A DNA stretch of 64,000 nucleotides from Acridotheres tristis (taxonomy: Eukaryota > Chordata > Aves > Passeriformes > Sturnidae), in the NCBI GenBank assembly GCA_037013685.1, contig CM072892.1, positions 19,659,501 through 19,723,500 of the forward strand. The letters run 5' to 3'. This document shows positions 1 through 11,340 of this stretch, one piece after another; the first letter of the stretch is position 1, and each line of letters opens with the position of its first letter. Below the pieces are notes generated by a model. That model ran no database searches and was not told the origin of the DNA. It saw nothing but the letters and a program-made list of their open reading frames with translations. The position numbers were made by a program, and so were the translations under genes.

Positions 1-2997
1 CTTACTGTTCAGTTGCCTATGATATCGATCTTTCCAGTTTCATAGCTTTCACAAGCAGACCACAACACATAATCTACAATAACTCATATTTATTTCATGA
101 CTGGAGAACAGCTGGCTAATCAAACAAAAGATAAGCCCTCTATAGTTAGTAAAAGGATATTTATAAAGGAAGTCTTTATACAGAGTTGCCAATTATTATA
201 ATAGTCTAGTCTGCTCCTGGACCTAGCAACGTTCACTTGGCATTATTCTGTACATTTTCCTCATAGAATAACTTTTACCAAGTTGGTGGTCCCTGTAAGT
301 TTTCAAAAAAGGGGTATTTCCATTGTATACTGATTTCCAAAAGCGATCAGGCTAAAATTTACCTTTCTGGCTTAAGCCTCTAACCATGAATACTGCTAAG
401 CTGAGGATTTTTCTGAAAGTGTTTTTGTTTCCACTGTCTGATAGTGTTCTTCCTAACAATTGGCACCCGCAGTGGCTCTCCAGCTTCTTTCAAGCTTGTT
501 TCCCTTAAGAGCTGCAACATAATCCAAGACTGAATTGTTCAGAATGGCCAAAATTGATTTTTCCTGACTCAGAGTAAGCCCTTTGCTTTATATACACACC
601 TTTCTGCCTGACATTTACCCATACTTTTTCAGTCCTGCTGACACACACAGCATGACATGTTGATTTTCTGGGATCTCATTTATGAGTTCTTTTAAATAAT
701 CACCCACTGGATGGTTTAAGTCTCCCTTATGATTCATGAACATCGCATCACCTGTCAAGGTATTGGCAATGATCTTGCATTTCTATAAAAGAGTGCTAAG
801 TGATTGTAAGCAGGTGAAATGGGCTATGAAAATGTTTTTAAAACTAGCATGTAACTGTCTTTGGCATGCTTCAAAGGCAGGCAAACCATTTCATCACTTC
901 TACAACTGTATAATGAACCCTGGTAATTACTGGGAGAGAGAACTGTAAAAGCATTTCTGGAGTCAATGGCAGTCCTAAAAAAAGAAAATACTTATTCTTT
1001 GACCACATTTACTATATGAAGAACTTCAGAAAAATTTCCTAATCTAGCATTTTGTGGAGCCCACTGATTAAATTGTATGATTTCATTCATCGGCCATTCT
1101 GATCATGCAAGTGAAAGGAGATGCCACATATTTTAATGCTGTCAATTCTCAAAATAACGGACAGAAGGAAAGGTATCATCAAAGTTTTGGAAAGTCCAAC
1201 ATAACCCCTGATTTTGCTTAGAGAAAGGAATGGAATATTAAACAAACAAACAAAAAAACAAACAAAAACAACAAAAAAACACAAACAAAAAAGAACAACC
1301 AAACAAAAAAAATAATAGATATCATAACCAGTTTGAATTTGTAGCTAGTACATAGCCAGGCACTAAGGGTTGTGACAGCCAACCCTTTTTTAGACAAATA
1401 CCCAACTTTCCTCTCCAAGCCATGCTCTTCTTCTTACACTCCCAGTGGGTTCTACCAGCACATTCTCATCTCTTGAGGTAACTGGCCTTCTTCAACTGAC
1501 CTTCTTCCGTGTCTTGTAATAAAGAAAAGTATTATCCCACATCTCTTTAAAGTTCTGACTGGTTTAGAGTAAGAGGAGAAAAAAACATGGAAAAATCAAT
1601 AATTTAAATTCTATGAATATCCTGTTCATTTAATCATCTGAAAAGTACTTGCTCTCAGTTCCTCACCCTGAAACTTGTAAAATATCTTGCGTCTCTTGTC
1701 TACAATACACAGTAGCCACTGAAAAACTGGAGATGAATGCTAATCCAAAATTCCTCCTTTGAGGAGGATATACTGTGATGCTGTAAGAACATTAAGCTGT
1801 AAATAGCTGTGAAGATAGATGCCTGGGTCATGCACTGAAAAACATTATGGTGTCTTCTTAACAACATAAATTTCCAGTCTCATAATTTTACAAAGTCTTT
1901 ACATACAAAAAAGTCCTATTCCTTGTGTAAGTCAAACATTTCATTTCAACACATTCAAGGTATTACACTTTTCCTCCCCAGTACATAGATGTCAACACTA
2001 CAGCACCTCAGATTCCTTCCAAGCACACTGATATAAGCTCCACAGTACCTCAGTGGGTAAAGAACTGCGAGTCCATGAAGATCTTCATGAAGTCCAAAAT
2101 GTGTTGCCTGTCTTCTGCAAACAATTGTCATGAAGAAAATTCCTTTCTACTGAAATGCATCAAAGAATCCATCCCCATGAACTGTCAGTGGTCATAAGGC
2201 CTCCTTTCACAGGTATTACTGTTTGCTTTGTAAGAAAAATGACGTAACTTTAAATATGGTTTTCAGACACTTAAACTCCCTGTGTAGCCTAAATAAGCTA
2301 CAGCCAGGGATGTTTGGAGCAGTTCTTGCTTTTTGAAACAAATGGTACTGAACTCTGCACATGCAGTTACAGCTGCACAGATTTTTGTGTCTGGCATGAC
2401 TTTTGAGATCACTTTACTACAAACTTTTTCCCATCTGGTCCTTGATAACTAAGGTTATCATGAACATAACTGAAATTTTTGAAATTCTCCTTCTACAGAA
2501 TCGCTGTAGCTTTTGATCTGAGAATATTTTCTAGATGCAGCTGTAGTGCTGATTGTTACCTTTTTTGTTTTTTCTGTCCAGCTACTCCAGTGTCTCCTGC
2601 AGCTGTTTTGCTGCTGCTACCATTTCTGCATTCATTGCAACCCCAATAGAGAGAGACAGGACAAAGCAGAAAGTACATATCACTAAAAGTATTATTTGGA
2701 TCTGCCGTATGTCCTCCTTTTTTGTGGATGAACATGTTAAAGGGGAAAAAATTTACATCTATGAAACCTCAACTACAGAGGCAATTTCAGACTGAGTTGA
2801 ATTCCTTTATTCTTTTAAAGATACTTACTGATCCAGTTGAATAAATCCGTGACAGAAAAATGACCTTTCATTTATTTTCAATGAAAAGGTCAGTCAAAAT
2901 TTCAAAAACTATCACTTTAGAAAATAACCTTGCAATTACTCATTATGTTTAGTCTTCAGAAGGCAATGGGGTCAGAATATGCCTCACACTGATAAAA
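1..2997. other. Non-coding spacer, no gene recognised
   Basis: AT-rich sequence with open frames of no more than about 80 codons on either strand, none with a recognisable domain or codon pattern. The only structured element is the A-rich CAAA-type simple repeat near 1.24-1.31 kb, listed separately. No RNA gene, CpG island or transposon end was recognised. Short host exons cannot be excluded by reading alone. Confidence 0.6.
1240..1314. repeat. A-rich (CAAA)n-type simple repeat
   Basis: About 75 bases made almost only of A and C on the plus strand, built from imperfect CAAA and CAAAA units and ending in an A run. The reverse strand reads as T/G only and produces the hydrophobic F/V/L-rich open frames at 1087-1302 and 1218-1418, which are therefore not believable proteins. 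It may be the decayed tail of an old retroposon, but no element body was recognised next to it. Confidence 0.85.
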
Positions 2998-3838
2998 TCA
3001 AAGAATATAGAATCATTGAATATGCTGAGTTAGAAGGGACCCATCAAGACCATCAAGTCTGACTCCTTGCCCTGTGCAGGTGATCCCAAGAGTCACACCA
3101 TGTGCTGAGAGCATTATCCAAATGCTTCTGGAACTCAGACAGGCTTGGTGGTACTTTGATCACTTCCCAGACTGCTGCAGTGCCCAACCACCCTCTGGGT
3201 GAAACACTTTTTCCTGATATCAAATCTAAACCTCCCCTGACTCAGATTTACGCCATGTCCTTGAGTCCTGCCACTGATCGCCACCTTGAAGAGACTGGTA
3301 TCTGCCCCTCCACTTCTCCTCAAAAGGATGTTGAAGATTACAGTGAGTTTTCTCTTCAGTCTTCCCATCTCCAGGCTGAACAAACCAAATTACCTCAGCA
3401 ATTCCTCATAAGACTTTCTCTCAGACCCTTCAACATCCTCACAACCTTTTTTGGATGCTCCCTGATAGCTTTGTATCTTTGTTATATTGTGGAACCCAAA
3501 GCTGCCCCCAGCACTGGAGGTGAGGCTGCCCCAGCTCAGAGCAGAGCAGGACAATCCCCTCCCTTGCCTGGTTGGCCATGCTGTGCCTGATGCCCCCCAG
3601 GACACGAGTGGCCCTCCTGGCTGCCAGGGCACAGCTGGCTGAGATTCAATTTGCCAGTGATCTGGACCTGCAGGTCCCTTTCCACAGGGCTGCTCTTTGG
3701 CCTCTCATTCCTTAGTCTGTGCACACAACCAGGGCTGCCCCATTCCAGATGCAGAATCCAGCACTTTCCCTTGTTGTTCTCCATATGGTGGGTGATTGGT
3801 CTCTCCAGTTTGTCAGGTCCTTTTGAATAGATCCCATA
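2998..3838 (-). mobile_element. CR1 non-LTR retrotransposon, 5'-truncated, about 840 bp
   Basis: CR1 is the dominant LINE of birds; new copies are usually truncated at the 5' end. This copy lies on the minus strand. Its 3' end is at the left, where degenerate tail units (around 3003-3018) precede the 'agaagggaccc' block. The C-terminal end of ORF2 follows, antisense to about 3090-3400, and more upstream element sequence continues to roughly 3838, where similarity to the family fades. Blocks that match the avian family well include those near 3185-3215, 3455-3500, 3575-3640 and 3670-3770. Local GC is clearly higher than in the flanks. The reading frame is broken, so it is a dead copy. Family assignment is from memory of CR1 consensus sequence; the subfamily is not resolved. 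The right-hand boundary is uncertain by about 30 bp. Confidence 0.93.
3135..3383 (-). pseudogene. Remnant of CR1 ORF2 C-terminus (reverse transcriptase protein tail)
   Basis: The minus-strand frame contains the segment FRFDIRKKCFTQRVVGH at about residues 52-68. This matches the conserved C-terminal block of CR1 ORF2, usually R-LDIRK-FFT-RVV-HWN-LP. Just after it the expected tryptophan-asparagine and LP residues are lost and the frame runs into unrelated residues. That agrees with a small deletion around 3155-3175 relative to the family. The upstream methionine is not a real start, since the full ORF2 is far longer. The fragment has no expected function. Confidence 0.8.
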
Positions 3839-5892
3839 TCTTGCCCCAGTTAATCCCTTGCTCACCAGCACGCACTGTAGGGCCACTCTTCATTTTCGTC
3901 CTCACCAAGCTTTTATGTCATGAGGAGACAGATCTGCCCAGGGGAGAAAACCTCTCTCCATTTTTATGCTCTTCAGCAGGCTGTCCACCATTATTAGCAA
4001 CTAGGAAGACATTGTTTTTCAGAGGGATTTTCAGATCATTTCTTCGTCAGCTTCCCCCAGGACATGTTATGCTAACATGTCATCTTCAGAGCCTTTCCTA
4101 CTGTGTTGGGGTTTCAGTCAACAAATGCCCCGTAGCTTTTCTCACCCTTGCAGACAAACTCGAAATCTTGGGTTTGGTTTTTTTTTCCTAGAAAAATTGC
4201 CTCCTGAGGCCTTCACCAACAGTATTTGCTCTGTTAAAAAGGTGAATTACGTCAGTTTGAAGCTTCTAGACTTGCTGGTGTTTAACACATTTAGTTATTT
4301 ACTTGCCTGAAGTCAGTAATTCACATAGAATTGTCTTCCTTGTTCTCTCTCCTTTGACTATCCTTGGCATATCTTTTGCACAAAGCACAGGCTGCATAGC
4401 CTGCCTTGCAGAGGCTCTACTATTATGAATAATGTTGAATGGCCCTGATCATTTCTTCTTTTTTCTTCAAATTCTTATCAGGGTATGTCTCAACAAATAT
4501 TAGAGCAAACATCATGCTGGATATCACCTTTTCTTTAGCAGTAGCTGCTAAGCTGAGAGTATTGGGAATCTTATCCTCAGTCTGGAAATTAATGCTTAGA
4601 AACAGAAAAACTTAGCACACACATGCAAAAAGAGACATCTACTTCTTACCAAGTTCTGAAGTATCTTAAGAAATGAAAGCCTGAAATCAAGTACATCTAA
4701 AATATGGTTATTAAAGCTCTTGTATACATTTGTCCACAAAATTTCAAATATTTCTCTTTCTGAGGTCTCATTTTATTTCTTTACAGCTTTTCAGCACCTT
4801 GAGAGGAGTCTAGTTTTGACTGAACTATTATTATTACACTTTTATTACATATCTAAAATAGATTTCGATTTGCAAGCAGTAAGATATACAATATGGTTAG
4901 AGGAAGTTTTTTTAATATGCATTGATTAAAACATTTAGAGCAAGCAGAGAGGAATTTAGAGAAAACAAACACATAGAATGTAGTATCAGCACACAGGCTA
5001 CCGACATGCAACCTCCACCATAGATTCTACTGTAGGATTTTAGAATTTTTTCTTTATACACTGCTCCTAGTCACAGATGGTCCCTGGAATTCTAGAAAAA
5101 AACAGTGTATTTTGGTTAATGAGCAAATAAATGTTAGTATGGAGTCCTATATGACAAATATTATTAATAGCACTGACACATCAAAGGGGAGATTTTTCTA
5201 GAGAAAAGTATTATGAAGTATAAATTGCAACACTGTTGAAGGCAATCTTGCCTCACCCCGGAATTTCAATAATCCGCTGACGGAGAGAAAAGCCTTAAAG
5301 CAAGAAAGAACCACTGATTAGTGAAGGTAGGCACGTAAAATTTTTTGTGTCTGAACACATATAAATGTAACTGAACAAGTAGTTCTAATCAGCACTCAAG
5401 CTTTGCAGAAACCCATTTGCAGGATTTTCAGATAGAAGAGAATAAATAAATGTAAAGGTTGAGTTTTGCTATTCCACAGCAGGAAGGTTGCTTTAAACCA
5501 AGGTGCAGTGCAGTGCAAAAAATGGAAAGTCCCAGAAACATTCAGAGAATGGGTGGTGCAAATGACCACCATCCCCCATCACCTCTGCATGCACAATTTA
5601 CTGTGAAACTCACAGCTTTTTTTTCCTTCTTTCTACTAGGAAATACATTTCACAAAATGTGCAACTCTGTATTTCTGTGTTACTCTGAAATGCAGAATAG
5701 TAATTTACGCTTTTTGTTTTCTTCCAGACAGGGACTAGAAATATGATGATTTTAAAAAGAGAACAGAGAGTCACAAACTCACGAGACGGCAGAATCACTG
5801 ACAAAAGAAAAAGCCTTCAGCTATAGCTGCACTCTCAATATATTTGTGGTAAAGGTAGCAATAGGTGGCCACTTCCTGAAAACGAATATCAG
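3839..5892. other. Spacer right of the CR1 copy, no gene recognised
   Basis: The first 450 bases are somewhat GC-richer and carry an open frame (3796-4191 +, 131 codons) that begins inside the CR1 and has no recognisable domain. It could be unrecognised older repeat sequence. A perfect 9-bp-arm inverted repeat lies at 4061-4081. Beyond 4.3 kb the sequence is AT-rich with open frames below 100 codons. Nothing else was recognised. Confidence 0.5.
4061..4081. repeat. Perfect inverted repeat, 9-bp arms, 3-nt spacer
   Basis: Arms at 4061-4069 and 4073-4081 are exact reverse complements, each carrying a CATG core. With one extra base on each side, the two halves resemble the p53-family half-site RRRCWWGYYY (4060-4069 and 4073-4082, each with one or two mismatches at the outer positions). 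The inverted repeat is seen directly. A role as a binding site is inference only. Confidence 0.6.
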
Positions 5893-5985
5893 GTAGAAGT
5901 TGGTTGGAAGGGACCTCAACAGTTCTTCAGTCAGGCTCCTGATCAAAGCAAGGTTAACACTGAAATTAGACCAGGTTGTTTAGTT
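5893..5985 (-). mobile_element. Short CR1 3'-end fragment
   Basis: The stretch starting at 'ggttggaagggacctcaa' (5902-5919), followed by 'ctcctgatcaaagcaaggtta' and 'accaggttgtt', is in the order seen at the 3' end of minus-strand CR1 copies: the ggaagggacct block, then a CTGCTCAAAGCAGG-like block, then a CAGGTTG block. The terminal tail units are missing or eroded. About 90 bp remain, with heavy divergence after 5960. Non-coding. Confidence 0.75.
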
Positions 5986-8900
5986 GGTATCTAAAAACAA
6001 TGTGCTTGCTTCCCTTTTCAGTTGTGGGAAGACTTCAATTTGGGATGGCTTCTATAAACTTGACCTAAAACTGACATTGTTAGTTATGGGAATCAAATCC
6101 ATGCAGACTCACATTGGGTACAGTTTAAATGCTACTTGGCTATCCAGTATGTGACTTTTAAAATTTAATTTGATGTACCTAATGTAAACACAGACAGAAA
6201 CAAATTACAACCAGACAAATACATGTTTTCAGCTTATTTAATCTCAGAAGTTAAGTTTCATTCCAACGAATGTATTTATTTCTTTAGCACCTTCAGGTTT
6301 TCCTTCAATTAAATTATTTTTTGATAAGTCATTTATAACCTCTGTTACAAAGTATTCATCGTTCATACTGTGCTAAGTCACTGTGTTCATCAATCAGCTC
6401 AACAACATTAATTAAAAATCAAAGTGAAAGAATTCATATTCTTCTATGATTTTTAAGGAAGCATGATGTCAGGTTTTTTTTAACTATACAAACAGCCTGT
6501 CACAAAGAGTCATATCCCAGTGCTAAAATAACTTCAAGAGCAGTTTCCAGGTCTAGTTTAGCATAGGAAAACCACAGGTTTTGTTCCAGGTTTTCTTGGT
6601 GAAATGCAAGTCATGCAATTAAAAATCTATTGGCCCAGACAATTTCTGTCCCACAAGCATTAGAACACAATTAAATACAGCTTTTTTGAATATATTTCAT
6701 AGCTATAAAAAGCAAACATTCTACAGCTTTTGAAGTTCTTGAAATTACTTTTGTTACCTGTCCCAGGTGCAATGAACCTTGTTTTAACAACCTTTAGGAA
6801 ACATGGCATTGTTGGGGCCACTCAATCTCTAATATAACTGCTGTCACTACAAACATTATTTGCACTTCACAGGTAGGCCATGTGCAATTTGCTTAACGAA
6901 GCTGCTACACCAAGACTTGAAACCAGATATCCAAAGTCAGAGCTGTTGTCTGACTTCTTTTCACACTGTCATAGTAGGTTTTATAGTTTCACTGCCACAC
7001 TAAACCTGACATATACCATTGGCACCTGACATATCAATTATTTCACTTGGACTGACAATCAAGATGTACTCTAAGAACAATTTGGTCCATGCATTTGCCA
7101 CTAGCACATGCTTTCTTGTCCACCTGCATGGCCCACTCCATTTAACTCCACTGAGAAAAATTTCCCCATGTTTCCACTCCTTCCCCTGCTTTTAGATAGC
7201 AAAGAAACTACTGCAGGTAATCTGACAGCAGATGATTAATGCAGGGAAGGGCAACTTGTCTTACAAAGATCTGTAGCTAATAAATTCTCTCATGCTTTTC
7301 CCTTTCTTTCACCAATCAGTTTAAAATTCATTAGTTTGAGCCATACCATTTCTGAGAGCAGTCTCAGCACAAATTAAAGAGCCATACATCCTCAACCAGA
7401 AAGAGGGAGTCTGATCAATATTCAAAGTCACAGCCGCTATAGTGACCAAAACACAGGACTGTCTTATTATACCACCATCACAAGGGTTGTTCATAGGGCC
7501 CAAACACCATAATACGGTCCCATTTGCACTGTCACTGTAAGTTTTATCACCAGCAGAAGGCATTTAGCCTAAACTACAAATATTCAAAAAGTTCTCTGAA
7601 ACCTTCAAGTCCAAACACTGCATTTCTTCCCATGGCAAGGGTTTCAAACCTTAAGACAGCAGGTGGAATAAGTGGGGCAGAGTTCCTGTAACTTGGCAAT
7701 CATTGTTGAGCCTTCTGCAGTATCTCTTCCACCAGATCATACTTGAGACAAGGTCTCCCTCTCATGTCAAATTAATGAAGGGTAATACAGTTAGTTTTCC
7801 TGAGAGACATGTCACTTGTTAGCAGAAAGCTTCAGTGGAACAATGGTTTGCAAGCTGCTGTGAGGGTACAATTCTCATCTTGTGCCTTTTAACTGTCAGT
7901 TAAAGCACCTACGGTGCTCCTGAAAAAGATGCAGTTGGATAGCTCAGCTGGGTGAGCTGTTCATTCAAACCCACATCAAGAGGAGATATATTCATCCCAA
8001 GGACTCACAAAGGTCACAGATCTCATGCTGACTCCTGTCAGTCTCTCATTCTTCTAACTAGTAACACTGCTGCTGCAAAAGGGTGAATGAATCAGTCTGT
8101 GGTTCATGTCTCCTGCCTATCTTCATCCAGTAAAGAGGGGGCATTGCTGCAGGGATTCCTGCTTTCTGGGTCTACATGAGCATAATCAAGTCATGAACTG
8201 CAAGGAGAAATCAGCTGAGTATTGACTCTGCTTGGCTGCTGTTGGACTTTTTCCTGGGATACATAACAATCCAATGTCAAAGAGAAGAAAATGTAATTGG
8301 AATGAAAGCTGGCATAAGAATCTCTGTTTCAATGCCTTGGAAAGGCTGGGGGGACAATCATCTCCTCACATCTCATCACATCCTGCTTGTCTTTACATAG
8401 ATATAGCTACCTCTCACTTCCCATGAAAAATACACTGACAGTAGTATCTGAAGGGCTTTACAACAAGCTTGTTGCAAAGCACAGCTACCCCTGTATCCCT
8501 TGCTTCCTCAAAGGTCCTAACTAATTCTTGCACCTGATTTCCTTTCCCACTGAGAGTGCTGTGAATCTGACATGCTGCCATACATTTGAAATGTCATTAT
8601 GGAGTTAATCTCCTGACCTGCTTCTCTCTCTCCTCCTCCAGATACTTTTTGAACTGATCTGTAGTCAAGTGTCTTTTCTTATATTTGTTTTGCCTTATCT
8701 TAGGACAGGTAACATTTCTCTCTCCACGCTTCTAAAATGTGTGTGATTTGATCCCACTCTATAAATGTTTTAGAATAACAATACAACTAAAGGATGCTTG
8801 CACATCTCAGCTGTCAGGGAATCAAAGAAGAACATTTTCCACTCTAAATATTAACTGTTAGAGTCTTCTATTTGTATCATAATTGAAAACCATTATCGTA

Positions 8901-9309
8901 ATTGGTTAGCAAAGCCACCAAAGGCACAGGCCTAAAATGGAAATGAATGAAGCAGCTGTGGAAATGACATCTTAATAAGAATAATGAAATTCAAACCCCT
9001 ACTGCAAGTACAGTGTATAATCCATTACATGGAGATTAGATGAGATATAAATACCTAAAGGATGTAAGATGATTGATCTGACATGTCGTCAGGTTTTGCA
9101 ACCATAAAATGTCAAACAACAGGTATCTGAACACTGCAAATTGCCTAACTACAGCTTTTTCATGGAGAGTGAGAAGGTAATTTGACAACTTGCACTGTCA
9201 CGCAAGGTCTTACTCCATTCTGGGTGCAGCATTTTAGCTGGGTTTTTTCCTCCTCCTTTTAACCTAGAAAGTAGTGTCAGGGTCTGAATAAATTTTTTAT
9301 TAATTCCCT
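5986..9309. other. Non-coding spacer, no gene recognised
   Basis: AT-rich sequence with open frames of no more than 80 codons. None shows a domain, signal peptide with convincing context, or splice-bounded exon that could be defended. No simple repeat longer than about 10 units and no transposon were recognised. Confidence 0.55.
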
Positions 9310-9405
9310 GGATCTGAAACTCTGTGGATGAAGGTTCAATTCCCAGTCTACCCATAGAGTTAACCTCTTTATAATTCAGTTTCTTGCTCATGAGATGTAG
9401 CAATA
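9310..9405 (+). mobile_element. Candidate ancient MIR-type SINE relic
   Basis: At 9333-9343 there is 'ggttcaattcc', a tRNA-derived B-box-like block. It is followed by 'cagtctacc', then 'ttaacctctttataattcagtttcttgctcatgagatg' (9360-9398). This order (GGTTCAAATCCCAGCTCTGCC, then TTAACCTCT-..-TCAGTTTCCTCATCTG) is the hallmark of the central part of MIR SINEs, active before the amniote radiation and known as rare relics in birds. Divergence is high and the ends are not defined. An overlapping 109-codon minus-strand frame (9149-9478) is not credible. A profile search against MIR would decide. Confidence 0.5.
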
Positions 9406-11254
9406 AAGCTGGCCTTTGCCATTTACAGGTAGAGAAAACATTTGATAAACTTAATGATAAGCCAGAATACTGTATCAATTCTGGGTACTGTTATATTTAG
9501 ACTGCTACAAAACTTCAAAGACATAGAAAAAGAGAGCATCAAGACTGTACTGAAGAGCAGGGGAGCTGGGGAAGGGTTGACTCCTGAAAGAGGTTGCTAC
9601 TCCCAAGGTACTCAGCTGAAAAAGCCAGGGTTTTAGTAGACTTTTAAGAATCTCTAGAAATTCCCTATTTCTCATTGATTTTTAAGTGAAAACAATGAGG
9701 ACTGACAAGTCTTCTAAATCCCTCCCTGTTGAGCTAGGGAGAAATCTTCATCCACATGTGAGTTATTCCAGTGGAAATTACCTATCTCCATGTTTGTATC
9801 ACTCCTATTTTTGTTGTGGTCCAGAACCTCATAAACATGCATCAGCCATGGAGGCAGCTCAACACAAAGATAAGACAGGCTTTTGAGAATTCTAAGGGTG
9901 GAAAAAATCAGAGATTGTTTATATTCCTTTACAAAGCCTCCCATTCCTCACTCATGCGCTAGAAAACATGCAAGAGAGCAGGAATCCCAATGCTTAGACA
10001 CTAGTTAGATATTCCTCATTTCTCCCAAATCATCTAGAAGCTCCAACAGGACACACCATGATGAGGGCAGCAATGTTAAAGGGACAACTAGAAGGTTAAC
10101 GTTCCAACTATACATTTTCTCTTGAGAGCTTTTTGTCTGAGTCACTTATGCAGTGGTTTCTGTAACACACACACCAACACTGCACTTTAAGTGCAGGCAG
10201 TCATTGAGCATAGCTGGGGAGAAAAAAGTCTCTACCTTAGCACAGGCTCAAATACACACATAGTTTCTTTACAGAGGGCACATTTTCAGTTTAACCACGC
10301 TATATTCTACCTCACCAGATCTTGGCAAATTTCTGTCTTGTCTGGGTTTTGTAACACATCAGTCAAAGGCTCCTGATTAGAAGGATCTATTTCATGAGCA
10401 CAGCAAAAGACTGGAGGACAGCTAGGATAAATCAGTGAACTTGGATAGCTGTGTACAAGCAACACCCTTCAGATATAAACAGATTGGGAGTACTTAGCAA
10501 AAAGTAATGTCATAAACTGCAATAAGCATTAATGGTAAAACCTGAAATCCACAGTCTTACTTCCTTATTCAGTAGTAACTAAACCCTTTGATCTCCAAGA
10601 CTGTCTCCTCTACTCATAACAACTTTACTAGCAGATTTATAACCATAAAGTAACTACAGGAATGAATTAATTATTTGGAAGGTAAACTTGTGCCAAGTTA
10701 CACAGGTTGCTTTAAAGACACCTACAGAAAAGAATATTACTACTTTATTTTCTTGAAGTCTTTCTAACTTTACTCCAAGCCCTCTGTGCAATATCCTTCC
10801 ACCATGACTGGAGAAGTGCTTAACATTATAGGAAGGAACAGTCTACTGAAGTGTGGTCTGCTTTTATACTGTTCATTTCAGGCTGTCCCCATTTAAGATA
10901 TGTGCACTTTAGCCATTACATTTGTTCAGCAGCTAATGGGAAATATTAAGTGTACTGGAATAAATAAGGCTAAGTAGAAGAGGCCTTAATATTTGGCTTT
11001 CAGTAAGCTCTCTTGTCAAGCTGTCACTTTTTGCAGGTTATTGTCTATACATATTCTAGAGAATAAGCTGCAGGAAGGCTGGAATAGGAAGATACCAGGA
11101 CACTACTTCAGGATAGCTAGAGGTAACTTCTAGCTAGCTGTGTCAGCCATAGCAAAAGGTAATTTTCAATCTTTCAGTGTGGTAAGTGTAACTCTAAAAT
11201 AACTTGAAGGCAACTAGCCTGAAAATTGCCACAGCTTGGAAGCCCTTTTTGTGT
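9406..11254. other. Non-coding spacer, no gene recognised
   Basis: AT-rich sequence with open frames of 60-76 codons on both strands, overlapping each other around 9.69-9.96 kb. None was recognised. A faint MIR-like string occurs near 10.68-10.72 kb but was too short to call. Confidence 0.5.
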
Positions 11255-11340
11255 TCAAGAGATTAAGGAGCAATTGGAAAATCTGGGTTTCTATCCTTGG
11301 CTCTGTCAACAGGCTATGCTGTGTGATCCCTTAATGGATT
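11255..11340 (+). mobile_element. Candidate ancient MIR-type SINE relic
   Basis: The run 'tctgggtttctatccttggctctgtcaaca' (11282-11311), followed by 'gctgtgtgatccctta' (11318-11333), follows the MIR order GGGTTCAAATCC-GGCTCTGCC-..-AGCTGTGTGACCTTGGGCAA. It is heavily diverged, and the downstream TTAACCTCT block is not evident. A T-rich tract follows at 11340-11349. The call rests on block order rather than a scored alignment. Confidence 0.38.

Noticed and set aside
1087..1418. Hydrophobic minus-strand frames suggesting membrane proteins
   Set aside because: The F/V/L-rich residues come from the reverse complement of the A/C simple repeat at 1240-1314.
3102..3590. 162-codon plus-strand frame, the longest in the window
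   Set aside because: It is antisense to the CR1 copy at 2998-3838. CR1 antisense strands often stay open, and no independent protein similarity was recognised.
3796..4191. 131-codon plus-strand frame
   Set aside because: It begins within the CR1 remnant and continues into unrelated sequence, with no recognisable domain.
9333..9343. tRNA B-box-like GGTTCAATTCC considered as a tRNA gene
   Set aside because: No A box, acceptor stem or anticodon arm could be fitted. The context fits a MIR-type SINE better.
10680..10720. 'cttgtgccaagttacacagg' considered as a MIR-type relic
   Set aside because: Only one block similar to MIR (TTGCCCAAGGTCACACAG), without neighbouring blocks.
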